A stretch of DNA of 64,000 bases from Nocardiopsis metallicus (GCF_014201115.1 NZ_JACHDO010000001.1:5766001-5830000); one strand, 5' to 3'. Positions 49,419 to 58,444 are shown, counted from the first letter of the stretch. A program made the numbers and translations. Notes: a model not told the origin generated them from the sequence alone.

Positions 49419-50330
49419 TCAACCGTCGCGACCCGCGCTCTCGTGGCCGCGCGAGGGGACCGGGTGGTCCATGCAGCGGCCCGTCGCCCGGTGCCAGCGG
49501 TTGCCCCGCAGCCGCGGTTCGAGGGCGGCCAGCGCTGCCGCGTACTTGCTGAACCGCGCCTCGCGAACCCCGAGCTCGTGCAGCCGCCGCTCCGTCGTGG
49601 TCAGCCCGCCCCGGGTCTTGACCTCCAGCAGCACGGTGTCCGGGCGCATCCGCACCTCCCAGCCGCCCCGGTAGCCGACCAGGTCGTGGTCCACGGTCAC
49701 CCGCTCCTCGCCGGACAGGGCCACCACCGTGGTCCGGCGGTAGTCGGTCACGGCGGCGGGCAGCAGGACGTCCGGCGGGTCCAGGCGGCAGCGGCTCAGG
49801 GAGCGGTCCAGGAAGTCCCGGGTCCGCCAGGTCAACCGGTCCACGGGGGCGTCCATCGGGAGCTCGGTCCGCACCTTGTCGGTGATCCCGCGCGCACCCT
49901 TCAGCTTCACCTCGAACATCCTCGTCCCGGTGTCCACGTAGGTGCGGGTGCGCACCTTGTAGCGCAGCCGCCGCCCCTGCCGGTGGTCGTGGAAGGTCCG
50001 CAGGTCCGGGGTGTCCAGGTAGGTGGAGGAGTACAGGAAGGAGGTACGGCCGCCGATCTCCAGTACCCCGAACCCGCGCTCCGCCCCCGCGAAGAGGGCG
50101 GGCACCAGCTCGGCGGGGAGCAGGTACTTGCGGCAGGTGCGGGTGACCAGGGCGGCGCGCTCGTTGATCTCGGCCAGGGACACGGGCCGCAGTCGTTCCA
50201 GGCCGGGCGGTCCCTCAGCCGGGCGGCCCACAGCGCTTACCGGCACGGCTTCCGGCGCGGTCCTCGGACCCGGGCCGGTGGCGGCGCCGGTGAGTCCGGG
50301 GGAGAGGTCGAGGCTCAACGGGCACCCCAC
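49419..50330 (-). CDS. VTC-domain polyphosphate polymerase-like protein
   Basis: A 303-residue protein with the VTC (CYTH-related) tunnel-fold domain. Basic and acidic strands alternate: RKYLLPAELVPAL, FLYSSTYLDTPDLRTFHDHR, RRLRYKVRTRTYVDTGTRMF, EVKLKGARGITDKVRTELP, and late VLLEVKTRGGLTTTERRLHE. Relatives polymerise or bind inorganic polyphosphate. It overlaps the upstream DUF4956 membrane protein gene by 16 bases; that pairing is common. Confidence 0.85.
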   Translation of the reverse strand: MGCPLSLDLSPGLTGAATGPGPRTAPEAVPVSAVGRPAEGPPGLERLRPVSLAEINERAALVTRTCRKYLLPAELVPALFAGAERGFGVLEIGGRTSFLYSSTYLDTPDLRTFHDHRQGRRLRYKVRTRTYVDTGTRMFEVKLKGARGITDKVRTELPMDAPVDRLTWRTRDFLDRSLSRCRLDPPDVLLPAAVTDYRRTTVVALSGEERVTVDHDLVGYRGGWEVRMRPDTVLLEVKTRGGLTTTERRLHELGVREARFSKYAAALAALEPRLRGNRWHRATGRCMDHPVPSRGHESAGRDG

Positions 50331-50983
50331 CAGGCGGGCATGGGCTGACGGCGCTCGGCCGCCGTGCCCGGCACCTCGGCCAGCTTCGGCTCCTGGAAGC
50401 GCACGTCCACCACCATCAGGTCACGCACGTAGTCCACCTCCGTGACGTCCACGTGCCGCACCCGTCCGCGCAGCCGCCCCTCCAGGTCCTGCCGGAGTGC
50501 CACCGGGTCCTCGTGCACGACGTCCAGCGTCATGATCCGCCGCTGCGTGCGGGCCAACAGTTTCGGGTGCCCGGCCAGGTACAGGGCGGACAGCAGCAGG
50601 GCGTTCAGCCCCACCACGAGCCACGGCATCGGAGCGGCCACCGCGTTCACCAGACCGAGGGCGATCGCCACGAAGTAATAGCCGATCTCGCCCTGACTGA
50701 TCAGGTCCGAGCGCAGCCGCAGGATCGACAGCACTCCGAACAGCCCGAAGCCGACCGCCAGGCCCACCTCCTGCTGGGCCAGCATGGAGACCACGGCGAA
50801 GATGCCGACGTTGAGCGCCACGTAGGCGAGCACCAGGTCCCGCCGGCCGTGCCTGCGGAAGTAGAGGGCGTAGGACAACACCGTGATCGCGGTCAGGTCG
50901 ACCGCCAGCGCGAAGAAGAACATGTGACCATCGTGGAAGGCCGGGGTGAGGCCTTCATGAGCCTTCCATGAGGGAACGTTCAT
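50315..50983 (-). CDS. DUF4956 membrane protein
   Basis: A 222-residue protein with about four membrane segments (MFFFALAVDLTAITVLSYAL, LAYVALNVGIFAVVSMLAQ, GLAVGFGLFGVLSILRLRSD, WLVVGLNALLLSALYLAG) and a soluble C-terminal domain (HVDVTEVDYVRDLMVVDVRF). DUF4956 proteins are regularly coupled to VTC-domain proteins and probably form a membrane complex with them. Function unknown. Confidence 0.85.
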   Translation of the reverse strand: MNVPSWKAHEGLTPAFHDGHMFFFALAVDLTAITVLSYALYFRRHGRRDLVLAYVALNVGIFAVVSMLAQQEVGLAVGFGLFGVLSILRLRSDLISQGEIGYYFVAIALGLVNAVAAPMPWLVVGLNALLLSALYLAGHPKLLARTQRRIMTLDVVHEDPVALRQDLEGRLRGRVRHVDVTEVDYVRDLMVVDVRFQEPKLAEVPGTAAERRQPMPAWWGAR

Positions 50984-51036
50984 CTTCGGATGGCGGGGCT
51001 GTCACCCGGATGCGCGGTCACTCAGCCCCGGCCAGC

Positions 51037-51696
51037 TCACCCGGTCAGCCGGTACCCCATGCCCCGCACCGTCACGATGCGCTCCGAACCCACCTTGCGG
51101 CGCAGCGCGCGCACGAACACGTCCACCACGTTGGAGCCCGGGTCGTAGTCGTAGCCCCACACGTGCGAGAGCATCTGCTGCCGGGTCATCACCTGCCCCT
51201 GGTGCCGTATGAGCAGCTCCAGCAGGGCGAACTCCCGGGCGGTGAGGTCGATGGAGTCCCCGCCCACCGCCACCCGGCGGGTGCGCAGGTCCAGGGACAG
51301 CCCGCCCGCGCGCAGTACCGTGGGGTCGGCGGTGCGCTCGGTGCGTATCCGCAGCCGCACCCGGGCCAGCAGCTCCTCGAACCGGAACGGCTTGGTGACG
51401 TAGTCGTCGGCGCCGATCTCCAGCCCGGTCACGGTGTCGCGCACCCCGTCCCGGGCGGTCAGGATCACCACGGGGACGTCCACGCCCAGGGAGCGCACCC
51501 GGCGCAGCACGTCGAAGCCGTCGGTGTCCGGCAGGCCCAGGTCCAGCAGCATCAGGTCGAACCCGCCGGTGACCGCGTAGTCCACGGCCTCCGCGCCGGT
51601 GCCCACCACCGTGGTGGTGAACCCGCTGGCGGTCAGGCCCTTGCGCACGAACGAGGCGATCCGCTCCTCGTCCTCGACGATGAGTACCCGGCTCAC
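51037..51696 (-). CDS. OmpR-family response regulator
   Basis: A 219-residue regulator. The receiver domain has the acidic pocket EDE at residues 8-10 and the phospho-acceptor Asp52 in LLDLGLPDTDGFDV, then VPVVILTARD and a conserved Lys in DYVTKPFRFEELLAR. The winged helix (TAREFALLELLIRHQGQVMT, SNVVDVFVRALRRKVG) is at the C-terminus. Its ATG overlaps the kinase stop by 4 bases, so this is the cognate pair. The VTC and DUF4956 genes lie downstream on the same strand and may be targets. Confidence 0.93.
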   Translation of the reverse strand: MSRVLIVEDEERIASFVRKGLTASGFTTTVVGTGAEAVDYAVTGGFDLMLLDLGLPDTDGFDVLRRVRSLGVDVPVVILTARDGVRDTVTGLEIGADDYVTKPFRFEELLARVRLRIRTERTADPTVLRAGGLSLDLRTRRVAVGGDSIDLTAREFALLELLIRHQGQVMTRQQMLSHVWGYDYDPGSNVVDVFVRALRRKVGSERIVTVRGMGYRLTG

Positions 51697-53378
51697 AGGT
51701 GTTCCCTTCCAACGCGTCCGTCAACGGGGGACAGGGGGAGGACCAGGGTGAAGGTGGAGCCCGCCCCGGGGGCCGAGCGCAGGTCCACCCGGCCGTGGTG
51801 GGCCTCGGCGATCGCCCGGACGATGGCCAGGCCCAGCCCGGCGCCGCGGTCACCGCGCGCGGTGCGCCCGCCCCGGGAGAAGCGTTCGAAGACGCGTCCG
51901 TGCTCCTCGGCGGGGATGCCGGGGCCCTGGTCGGACACCCACAGCCGCACCTCGGCACCGCTGACCCGCGAACCCGTGCGCAGGGTCGACCCGGGCGCGG
52001 TGTGCCGCACGGCGTTGGCCGCGAGCTGCACCATGGCCTGGGTGACGCGCTGCGGGTCCAGCCGCACGGTCTCCTCGGCCAGGCCCTCCAGCCGCCAGTC
52101 CCGGTCGCCCAGCTGGCGGACCTTGGCATCGATGTCGCTGGTGAGCTCGGCCAGGGAGACGGGTTCGGGGCGGACGAAGTCGGGCTGCTGGGCCTTGGCG
52201 AGCAGCAGCAGGTCCTCGACGATGCGGCCCATCCGGTCCAGTTCGTCGGTGACCAGCCGGACCACCTCCCGGCGCTCCCCGGGGTCGTCGCCCATGAGCT
52301 CCAGGTGGCCGCGCACGATGGTGATGGGGGTGCGCAGTTCGTGTCCGGCGTCGTCGACGAAGCGGCGCTGCTCGCTGAACGCGCCCTCCAACCGGTCCAG
52401 CATGCTGTTGAACTGCTCGGCCAGGGCCGCGATGTCGTCCCGGCCGGACACCTCGATGCGCTGGGTGAGGTCCTCCTCGGAGATCTCCGCGGCGGTCTGC
52501 CGGACCAGCCGGACCGGGGCGAGGATGCGACCCGCCACCCACCAGGCGGCGGTGGCGGCGGCGAGCAGCCCCAGGCCGCTGACCAGGGCCAGGGTGCTCA
52601 TGGTCCCGACGGTGGTGTCGTGGTCCTGAGCGGTGAAGTAGCCGGTCACGAACCACCCCGCCGGGCCCTCTCCACCCGGTGGGAGTACGCGGACCTTCTC
52701 CCACTCGACCGGCCCGGCGGGGGTGTCCAGCCCGCCCCGGGCGTCGGGGGAGCCCAGGACCGCCTCGACCGTCTCCGGATCGGCGGACAGGTCGTAGGGC
52801 GGTTCCTGCCCCTGCCGGACACGCCCGGGATCGGGTCCGGTCGCGCCCCTGCCGCCCCGCGGGGACGTCTGCTCCGCGCTCTCGGTGTCCTCGGGCTCGT
52901 CCACCCAGCCGAAGAGGATCTCGGAGTCATCGGGGTACTGGCGCTCCAGGTGGACCCGGATGAGGGAGGCGACGTCGGTGAAGGCCTCACCGGTGTCCGG
53001 GTCGACCCCGACCGCCGCGAACTCCTGGAACTCGGCTGTCTCCTGGGCCAGAGCGCGGTCGACCCGCTCGTCGGTCCGGGCGGTCAGGGCGCTCCAGGTG
53101 ACGACGTTGACCAGCACCAGGACGGCTGCCATGAGCAGCACGACCCACACCATGATGAGCAGCCGTGCGGGCACCCGTCGGCGCTGGGGGAGCTCGGGCT
53201 GCGGCCCGCGGATGACCATCGTGGGAAAGAGCGAGGTGCGCCCCGAGGGACCCTCGGAGCCGGAGGCCGGGCCTGCGGGTCTGGAACGGCCGGGCGGAAC
53301 GTGCACGGTGGTGGCGTCGGGATCGGCGCCGTCAGCACCCTCGGCACCGCCTCCGCCCCGGGGGCGGTCAGTCGTCAT
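51693..53378 (-). CDS. Sensor histidine kinase
   Basis: A 561-residue membrane kinase. The cytoplasmic N-terminus is low-complexity. One membrane helix (LLIMVWVVLLMAAVLVLVNV) is at about residue 90, an extracytoplasmic sensor of about 150 residues follows, then a second helix (LALVSGLGLLAAATAAWWVA), HAMP, the HisKA box with His346 (VDDAGHELRTPITIVRGHLE), and HATPase_c (RGDRGAGLGLAIVRAIAEAH). I chose the ATG at 53378, inside the end of the acidic membrane protein gene. Signal unknown. Confidence 0.9.
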   Translation of the reverse strand: MTTDRPRGGGGAEGADGADPDATTVHVPPGRSRPAGPASGSEGPSGRTSLFPTMVIRGPQPELPQRRRVPARLLIMVWVVLLMAAVLVLVNVVTWSALTARTDERVDRALAQETAEFQEFAAVGVDPDTGEAFTDVASLIRVHLERQYPDDSEILFGWVDEPEDTESAEQTSPRGGRGATGPDPGRVRQGQEPPYDLSADPETVEAVLGSPDARGGLDTPAGPVEWEKVRVLPPGGEGPAGWFVTGYFTAQDHDTTVGTMSTLALVSGLGLLAAATAAWWVAGRILAPVRLVRQTAAEISEEDLTQRIEVSGRDDIAALAEQFNSMLDRLEGAFSEQRRFVDDAGHELRTPITIVRGHLELMGDDPGERREVVRLVTDELDRMGRIVEDLLLLAKAQQPDFVRPEPVSLAELTSDIDAKVRQLGDRDWRLEGLAEETVRLDPQRVTQAMVQLAANAVRHTAPGSTLRTGSRVSGAEVRLWVSDQGPGIPAEEHGRVFERFSRGGRTARGDRGAGLGLAIVRAIAEAHHGRVDLRSAPGAGSTFTLVLPLSPVDGRVGREHL

Positions 53379-53754
53379 CGTCGTCCCCGTTCTCGTACCG
53401 CGCGTCCAAACAGTCGTCCCACCAGTCGTCCCACTCGTCCTCACCCCAGGCCTCGTGGTTCACGTTCTCGTCGAGGCAGTCGAAGGGGAACCCCCTCGGT
53501 GCGGGCTCGGGTTCGGGCGAGGGCTCCGCGGACGGGCTCCCGGCACCGCCCCGGTCGGTGACGGGCGGCGGAGGTTCGACCAGGCCGTCATCGGTGGGCC
53601 CGGCGGTGGCGTCATCGGTGGACTCACCGACCACCACCTCCGAGGCGGGGCCCGGGTCGGGAGCGCGCAGGAACACCGCCCAGACCAGGGCGGCGGCCGC
53701 GACCAGCACGACCGTCAGCGCCCCGAGAGCCGGCGGCACCAGAGGTGATCTCAT
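53368..53754 (-). CDS. Membrane-anchored acidic protein upstream of the kinase
   Basis: A protein of about 128 residues with an N-terminal membrane helix (LGALTVVLVAAAALVWAVFL), a Pro/Glu-rich extracytoplasmic linker, and a compact Trp/Asp-rich end (GEDEWDDWWDDCLDARYENG plus DDDDD) with two cysteines. It overlaps the kinase gene by 11 bases, so it is part of the two-component operon and may be an accessory sensor or metal-binding lure. I chose the ATG at 53754; upstream alternatives lack family support. Confidence 0.65.
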   Translation of the reverse strand: MRSPLVPPALGALTVVLVAAAALVWAVFLRAPDPGPASEVVVGESTDDATAGPTDDGLVEPPPPVTDRGGAGSPSAEPSPEPEPAPRGFPFDCLDENVNHEAWGEDEWDDWWDDCLDARYENGDDDDD

Positions 53755-53927
53755 AACTGACGAGCTTGTCCGAGGAAGACGGCGTCCGGATGAAACGGAC
53801 ATGAGGAAGTCTTCATTCTCGCAGGTGGACCCCGTCATCGAGGGGAGCGGCCCGACGGAACCCCGCGGCGCCCGCGCTACTGGACGATCTCGATGGACGC
53901 GCTGGTCAGCCACCCCCTCCTGAAGGC

Positions 53928-53981
53928 GGTCTTGCTACCAGGAGCGAAATCGGCGTCGAACTTGCTCCTGGTAGCAGGATC
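53928..53981. repeat. 54-bp palindromic intergenic repeat, copy 2
   Basis: Arms GGTCTTGCTACCAGGAGC and GCTCCTGGTAGCAGGATC enclose 18 bases whose complement (AAGTTCGACGCCGATTTC) matches copy 1 at 17 of 18 positions. Copy 1 has AGAAGC/GCTTCT at the arm position where this has AGGAGC/GCTCCT, a compensating change. It lies 25 bases past the stop of the DevR-like gene. Confidence 0.85.
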
Positions 53982-54005
53982 ATCGGGGGTGAACCAGAAC
54001 GGGTC

Positions 54006-54677
54006 TCAGTAGCGGCGGCCGCGGAGTTCGGCGACCAGGACCGCGGCCTGGGTGCGGCGCTTGAGGTCCAGCTTGGCCAGCAGCGCCGACACGTAGTTCT
54101 TCACGGTCTTCTCGGCCAGGTACAGTCGCTCGCCGATCTGCCGGTTGGTCATGCCCTCGCCGATGAGGTCGAGGATCTGCCGTTCCTGCGGGGTCAGCTC
54201 GGCCAGCGGGTCCGGCTCGGCCTGGGCGCCGCGCAGCCGCTCCAGCATCGCCCCGGTGCTGCCCGAGTCCAGCAGGGAACCGCCCGCGGCGACCGTGCGG
54301 ACCGCGCCGACCAGGTCGGCGCCGTGGATCTGCTTGAGCACGTACCCGGCGGCCCCGGCCATGACGGCGTCGTAGAGGGCGTCCTCGTCGGCGAAGGACG
54401 TGAGCATCAGGCAGGCGATCTCGGGGTGGTCGGACCGGATCTCCCGGCACACCTGCACGCCCGAACCGCCCGGTAGCCGCACGTCCAGTACGGCGACATC
54501 GGGCAGGACGACGGGGATCCGCGACAGCGCCTGTTCGGCGGTCCCGGCCTCGCCGACGACGGTCATGTCGTCCTCGGTCTCCAGCAGCGCGGCCACGCCG
54601 CGCCGGACGACCTCGTGGTCGTCGACGAGGAAGACCCTGATCTGTTTCCGAGCACCCTCGGCCCCACCACCGGTCAT
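54006..54677 (-). CDS. NarL/LuxR-family response regulator, DevR-like
   Basis: A 223-residue regulator with Asp65 as phospho-acceptor (DVAVLDVRLPGGSGVQVCRE) after the acidic DD pair at 19-20. The C-terminal LuxR HTH (LTPQERQILDLIGEGMTNRQ, AEKTVKNYVSALLAKLDLKR) closely resembles the DevR/DosR recognition helix. I chose the ATG at 54677, which has GGGAGGA; the longer frame has none. No kinase is adjacent, so the DevS-type partner is elsewhere. A dormancy/hypoxia role is an inference from the resemblance. Confidence 0.88.
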   Translation of the reverse strand: MTGGGAEGARKQIRVFLVDDHEVVRRGVAALLETEDDMTVVGEAGTAEQALSRIPVVLPDVAVLDVRLPGGSGVQVCREIRSDHPEIACLMLTSFADEDALYDAVMAGAAGYVLKQIHGADLVGAVRTVAAGGSLLDSGSTGAMLERLRGAQAEPDPLAELTPQERQILDLIGEGMTNRQIGERLYLAEKTVKNYVSALLAKLDLKRRTQAAVLVAELRGRRY

Positions 54678-54911
54678 CGGTCCTCCCTCATCCCGCATCG
54701 TGCGCGCGTGACACCACTCCGATGAAGACGTTAACGCCTGTGCGGGGCCCCGCGGGGGTCTTAAGGCACCGAACTCCCCGGGCAAAAGTCCTGGAAACGG
54801 ACAAAATTCCTGCCCGGGGAGCAAAGTGCCTGTTCACGGCTGGTGGGGATGTGACTACCGTCGCCGCATCGTCACCATCCCGTCACCGAGAAATCGCGTT
54901 GTGTGAAGCCC

Positions 54912-56459
54912 TCAGGGCCGCCGGGACACCCAGGGCCGGGCGAGTTCGAAGGCCCGGCAGGCCCGCAGCACGCGCTCGTCGGAGTGGCGGGGGCCCACCA
55001 CCTGAAGGCCGATCGGCAGCCCCGAGCCGCTGAACCCGCACGGAACGCTCGCCGCGGGCTGCTGGGTCATGTTGAACGGGTAGCTGAACCCGGCCCAGGA
55101 CGTCCACCGCCGCCCGGCCAGCTCCGGCGGCGACTCCAGTCCGGCCTCGAAGGCCACCATCGGCATGGTCGGGGTGAGCAGCAGGTCGTAGGTCTCGTGG
55201 AAGCGGCCCATCTGGGCGCCCATCGCCATCCGCAGCGCCATCGCGGTCAGGTAGTCCTGCGCCGAGTAGGTCAGCCCCTCCTCGATGATCGACCGCAGCC
55301 CCGGGTCCTGCAGGTCCCGGTCCCGCGCGGTGAGCTTCTCGGTGGCCTTGGCCGCACCCGAGTACCAGAGCACGTGGAACTCGTCCACGGACTCCGGCAG
55401 CCCCGGATCGGCCTCCTCCACCTTGGCTCCCAGCGACTCGAACACGCGCACCGCCTCGGCGACCGCGCGGGCCACCTCCGGGTCCACGCGCTGACCGCCC
55501 AGCGTCGGGCTGTAGGCGATCCGCAGCCCGCGGACCAGCTCCGCGGGGTCGGTACCGCGGCCCGCCTCGGCCAGGCCGGGGCCCGGGGTGGGCAGCGCCA
55601 TCCAGTCCCGGGCGTCGAAGCCGCTGATCACGTCCAGCATCAGCGCCATGTCGCCCACGGTCCGGGCCATCGGCCCCGTGTGCGCCAGCGACCCGAACGG
55701 GCTCGCGGGGTAGTGCGGGACCAGACCCCAGGTGGGCTTGATCCCGCAGATTCCGGTGAAACTCGCCGGGATGCGGATGGACCCGCCCCCGTCGGTGCCG
55801 GTGGACAGCGGGCCCATTCCGGCCGCCACCGCCGCCGCCGAACCCCCGCTGGAGCCGCCGGGAGTGGTGGACAGGTCCCACGGGTTGCGCGTGATCCCGG
55901 TGAGCGGGTTGTCGGTGACACCCTTCCAAGCCAGCTCGGGGGTGGTGGTCTTGCCGACGAACACCGCACCGTGCTCCCGCATCCGGGCCACCACCGGGGA
56001 GTCCTCGTCCCACGGGCCCTCCTGAGAGGCGGCCACCGACCCCTTGAGGGTGGGCCACCCCTTCGTCAGGTGGATGTCCTTGACCGAGGCGGGCACCCCG
56101 TCCAGCCTTCCGACCGGTTCGCCGCGCCGCCACCGTTCGGCGGAGGCCCGGGCCGCCTCACGCGCCTCCTCGGGGCGCACCAGGCAGAAGGCGTTCAACG
56201 CGGGGTTGTCCTGCTCGATGCGGTCGAGCACCGCCTCCACCGCCTCCACCGGGGAGAGCTCCCCGGCGGAGTAGGCGTGCAGGAGTTCTTCGGCGGACAG
56301 GTCGGCCGGGGTCACGGGGTCTCCCGCGTGCGCCGACGGGGCGCCGCGCGCGGCGCCCCCGTCGGCTCCGGTGGAGCCTTCGGCCGTACCGACGGCCGCA
56401 CCAGCGTTGTCGGTCTCGGCCCGGTCGGGACGGATCGTCACTTCAGCCTCCCAAGTCAC
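54912..56459 (-). CDS. Amidase signature family enzyme
   Basis: A 515-residue AS-family amidohydrolase. The catalytic Ser-Ser-Lys triad is visible: GVPASVKDIHL (Lys), TTPGGSSGGSAAAVAAG (cis-Ser) and GTDGGGSIRIPASFTGICGI (Ser nucleophile). About 45 N-terminal residues are low-complexity. It should hydrolyse a carboxamide or related bond; the substrate is unknown. It is 8 bases after the 2-hydroxyacid dehydrogenase gene in one operon, divergent from the DUF3830/maleate-isomerase genes, so the cluster probably degrades one compound. Confidence 0.88.
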   Translation of the reverse strand: MTWEAEVTIRPDRAETDNAGAAVGTAEGSTGADGGAARGAPSAHAGDPVTPADLSAEELLHAYSAGELSPVEAVEAVLDRIEQDNPALNAFCLVRPEEAREAARASAERWRRGEPVGRLDGVPASVKDIHLTKGWPTLKGSVAASQEGPWDEDSPVVARMREHGAVFVGKTTTPELAWKGVTDNPLTGITRNPWDLSTTPGGSSGGSAAAVAAGMGPLSTGTDGGGSIRIPASFTGICGIKPTWGLVPHYPASPFGSLAHTGPMARTVGDMALMLDVISGFDARDWMALPTPGPGLAEAGRGTDPAELVRGLRIAYSPTLGGQRVDPEVARAVAEAVRVFESLGAKVEEADPGLPESVDEFHVLWYSGAAKATEKLTARDRDLQDPGLRSIIEEGLTYSAQDYLTAMALRMAMGAQMGRFHETYDLLLTPTMPMVAFEAGLESPPELAGRRWTSWAGFSYPFNMTQQPAASVPCGFSGSGLPIGLQVVGPRHSDERVLRACRAFELARPWVSRRP

Positions 56460-56467
56460 GCGAGGGG

Positions 56468-57499
56468 TCAGCCGGGTACGTAGCCCCGGCTCTTGTCCAC
56501 GACATTGCGCAGTTCACGCCCGTCCAGGTAGCGGGCGAGGTTTTCCAGGAACAGCTCCACCAGGTCCTCCCGCCAACCGACCACGTCACCGGACATGTGC
56601 GGAGAGACGACGGACCCCGGCAGGCCCCACAGGGGGTTGACGGCCTTGAGCGGTTCCCTTTCGAAGACGTCCAGTGCCGCACCGGCGATCGAGCCCCGGT
56701 CCAGGGCGGCGACCAGGTCGGACTGGACGACGATGGGGCCGCGGGCGATGTTGATCAGCCGCGCGGTCGGTTTCATGAGGTCGAGGAAGTGCCGGTCGAC
56801 CAGGCCGTGGGTGGCCTCGGTGAGCGGGGCCGCGATGACCACGTAGTCGGCCTCGGGGACCTCGGTGTACAGGGTGTTCCCGCCGCCCCGGGCCCGCTCG
56901 GCCAGGGTGGACTCGGCGACGGAGCCGAAGTCGGGGTCGCCGTCGCGGGCGCGGCTGCCCGAGCCGTGCACCTCCACGCCGACGGCCTGGAGCTTGTGGG
57001 CGATCGCGCGGCCGATGGGGCCGGTACCGACGACCAGGGCGCGCTTGCCCGTCACCCGTTCGGTCTCGCGGTGCCTCCACAACCGGTCCTGCTGGTACTC
57101 CCAGGTGCGGTGGAAGTCCTTGGCGAAGGAGATCACCAGCCCCAGGACGTACTCGGCGATGTGCTCGTCGAAGACGCCGCGCGAGTTGGTGACCACCACG
57201 TCGCTGTCCACCAGCCCGGGGAACATCAGGTTGTCCACGCCCGTGGTGGCGGCGTGTACCCAGCGCAGGGAGTCGGCCTTGGTCCAGGAGTCGGAGAGGG
57301 CCTCGGTGAACAGGTCCCACACCAGCAGGGCGTCCGTGCCAGGAAGCTTGGCGGGGAGTTCGTCGGCGGTGGCGTAGACGACCTCTCCGAGTCCGGGGTG
57401 GTCGTCGACGCGTTCGTGCCCCGGCGGGAGGTCGTCCCCTCGGAGGACGAGGAGACGGGGACGGTCGGGCGCGGACGGGGTGGCGGTGGAACTGTTCAC
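56468..57499 (-). CDS. D-2-hydroxyacid dehydrogenase family protein
   Basis: A 343-residue NAD-dependent dehydrogenase of the GyaR/PdxB class. The coenzyme motif is ALVVGTGPIGRAIAHKL; catalytic residues are in INIARGPIVVQSDLVAALDR (Arg) and VFEREPLKAVNPLW (Glu), with a His in VVSPHMSGDV. I chose the GTG at 57499 (NSSTATPSAPDRPRLLVLRG). It could reduce or oxidise an alpha-keto/hydroxy acid made by the cluster. An operator matching GATTGTCNACAATC is about 115 bases upstream. Confidence 0.87.
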   Translation of the reverse strand: MNSSTATPSAPDRPRLLVLRGDDLPPGHERVDDHPGLGEVVYATADELPAKLPGTDALLVWDLFTEALSDSWTKADSLRWVHAATTGVDNLMFPGLVDSDVVVTNSRGVFDEHIAEYVLGLVISFAKDFHRTWEYQQDRLWRHRETERVTGKRALVVGTGPIGRAIAHKLQAVGVEVHGSGSRARDGDPDFGSVAESTLAERARGGGNTLYTEVPEADYVVIAAPLTEATHGLVDRHFLDLMKPTARLINIARGPIVVQSDLVAALDRGSIAGAALDVFEREPLKAVNPLWGLPGSVVSPHMSGDVVGWREDLVELFLENLARYLDGRELRNVVDKSRGYVPG

Positions 57500-57613
57500 G
57501 GGCGCGCTTTCCGGTTGCGGCGGTGCTCTGATCTCGGCGCTCTGGCCTTGTTCTTCATCCTGCCGTCGAGGGGTGGTTCCGCCCCGCACGGGAAACGCTA
57601 GGGAGCCGACATA

Positions 57614-57629
57614 GGATTGTCAACAATCC
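57614..57629. promoter_or_regulatory. GntR/FCD operator, left copy
   Basis: GGATTGT-CA-ACAATCC in the divergent promoter region. It shares GATTGTCNACAATC with the site at 57736, 122 bases away. This is a good FadR-subfamily (TNGTNNNACNA) operator. Confidence 0.75.
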
Positions 57630-57735
57630 ACAAAACGACTGTTTCCGGCTAAAGGTGCATGTGGGGCTGCCCCGACACTGGCGGGATACCCGCACGCCCC
57701 GGGGTCTATTGCCGCCTCCGGAGGGTTAATCGTAA

Positions 57736-57749
57736 GATTGTCGACAATC
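57736..57749. promoter_or_regulatory. GntR/FCD operator, right copy
   Basis: GATTGTCGACAATC is a perfect 14-bp palindrome, about 95 bases upstream of the DUF3830 gene. The GntR/FCD regulator encoded at 60188 is the likely ligand, which would make both arms of the cluster one regulon. Confidence 0.75.
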
Positions 57750-57844
57750 AACAGTCCCGTGGCCCAGGAGTCCACGGGAACCCGGGAGCCCCAGCGGAAC
57801 CCGTACAAACCCCATCGAAGGACCAGTACTCGCAGGGAGGGCAC

Positions 57845-58339
57845 TTGCCCCGCTACATGACCGTCACACTCGCCAAACGCGGGGTCTCCTGCGTGGCGGA
57901 GCTGCTCGACAAGGACGCGCCCCGTACCTGCGAGGCGGTGTGGAAAGCCCTCCCGCAAGGTGACGCCGCCCAGCACGCCAAGTACGCGCGCAACGAGGTC
58001 TACACGATGGTCCCGAGGTTCGCCGACCCCGAACCCGGCCAGGAGAACCCCACCGTCACCCCGATCCCCGGCGACATCGTCTACTTCTCCTTCGACGGGG
58101 GCATGCTCGACCGCTCCTTCAAGGAGGACAAGGGCATCGACCACCTGCCCGGCGTCATCGACCTCGCCCTCTTCTACGGGCGCAACAACCTCCTGCTCAA
58201 CGGCGACGTGGGCTGGGTGCCCGGAAACGTGTTCGCCACGGTCATCGAGAACCTTCCCGCCATGGCCGAGGCCTGCAACGACGTATGGCGCTCCGGCAGT
58301 GTCGGTGAGCGCCTCCTGTACGAGCGGCTCGAGCGCTGA
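57845..58339 (+). CDS. DUF3830 family protein
   Basis: A 164-residue cyclophilin-like DUF3830 protein. It contains VTLAKRGVSCVAELLDKDAP, AAQHAKYARNEVYTMVPRFA, NPTVTPIPGDIVYFSFDGG and LALFYGRNNLLLNGDVGWVP. Members occur beside amidases and Asp/Glu racemase-like enzymes; no activity is established. The TTG at 57845 (PRYMTVTL) has GGGAGG at the right distance and gives the family N-terminus. After it, 58360-58410 contain a short tandem repeat of CCGAAAG/CCCGAAGT units of no clear role. Confidence 0.82.
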   Translation: MPRYMTVTLAKRGVSCVAELLDKDAPRTCEAVWKALPQGDAAQHAKYARNEVYTMVPRFADPEPGQENPTVTPIPGDIVYFSFDGGMLDRSFKEDKGIDHLPGVIDLALFYGRNNLLLNGDVGWVPGNVFATVIENLPAMAEACNDVWRSGSVGERLLYERLER

Positions 58340-58444
58340 CCGGGCGCGCCCGCCCCGAGCCCGAAAGCCCCGAAGTCCGAAAGCCCCGAAGTCCGAAAGT
58401 CCGAAAGCACAGCACTGTGAACAGCACTGGGAGGTGAGTGACCG

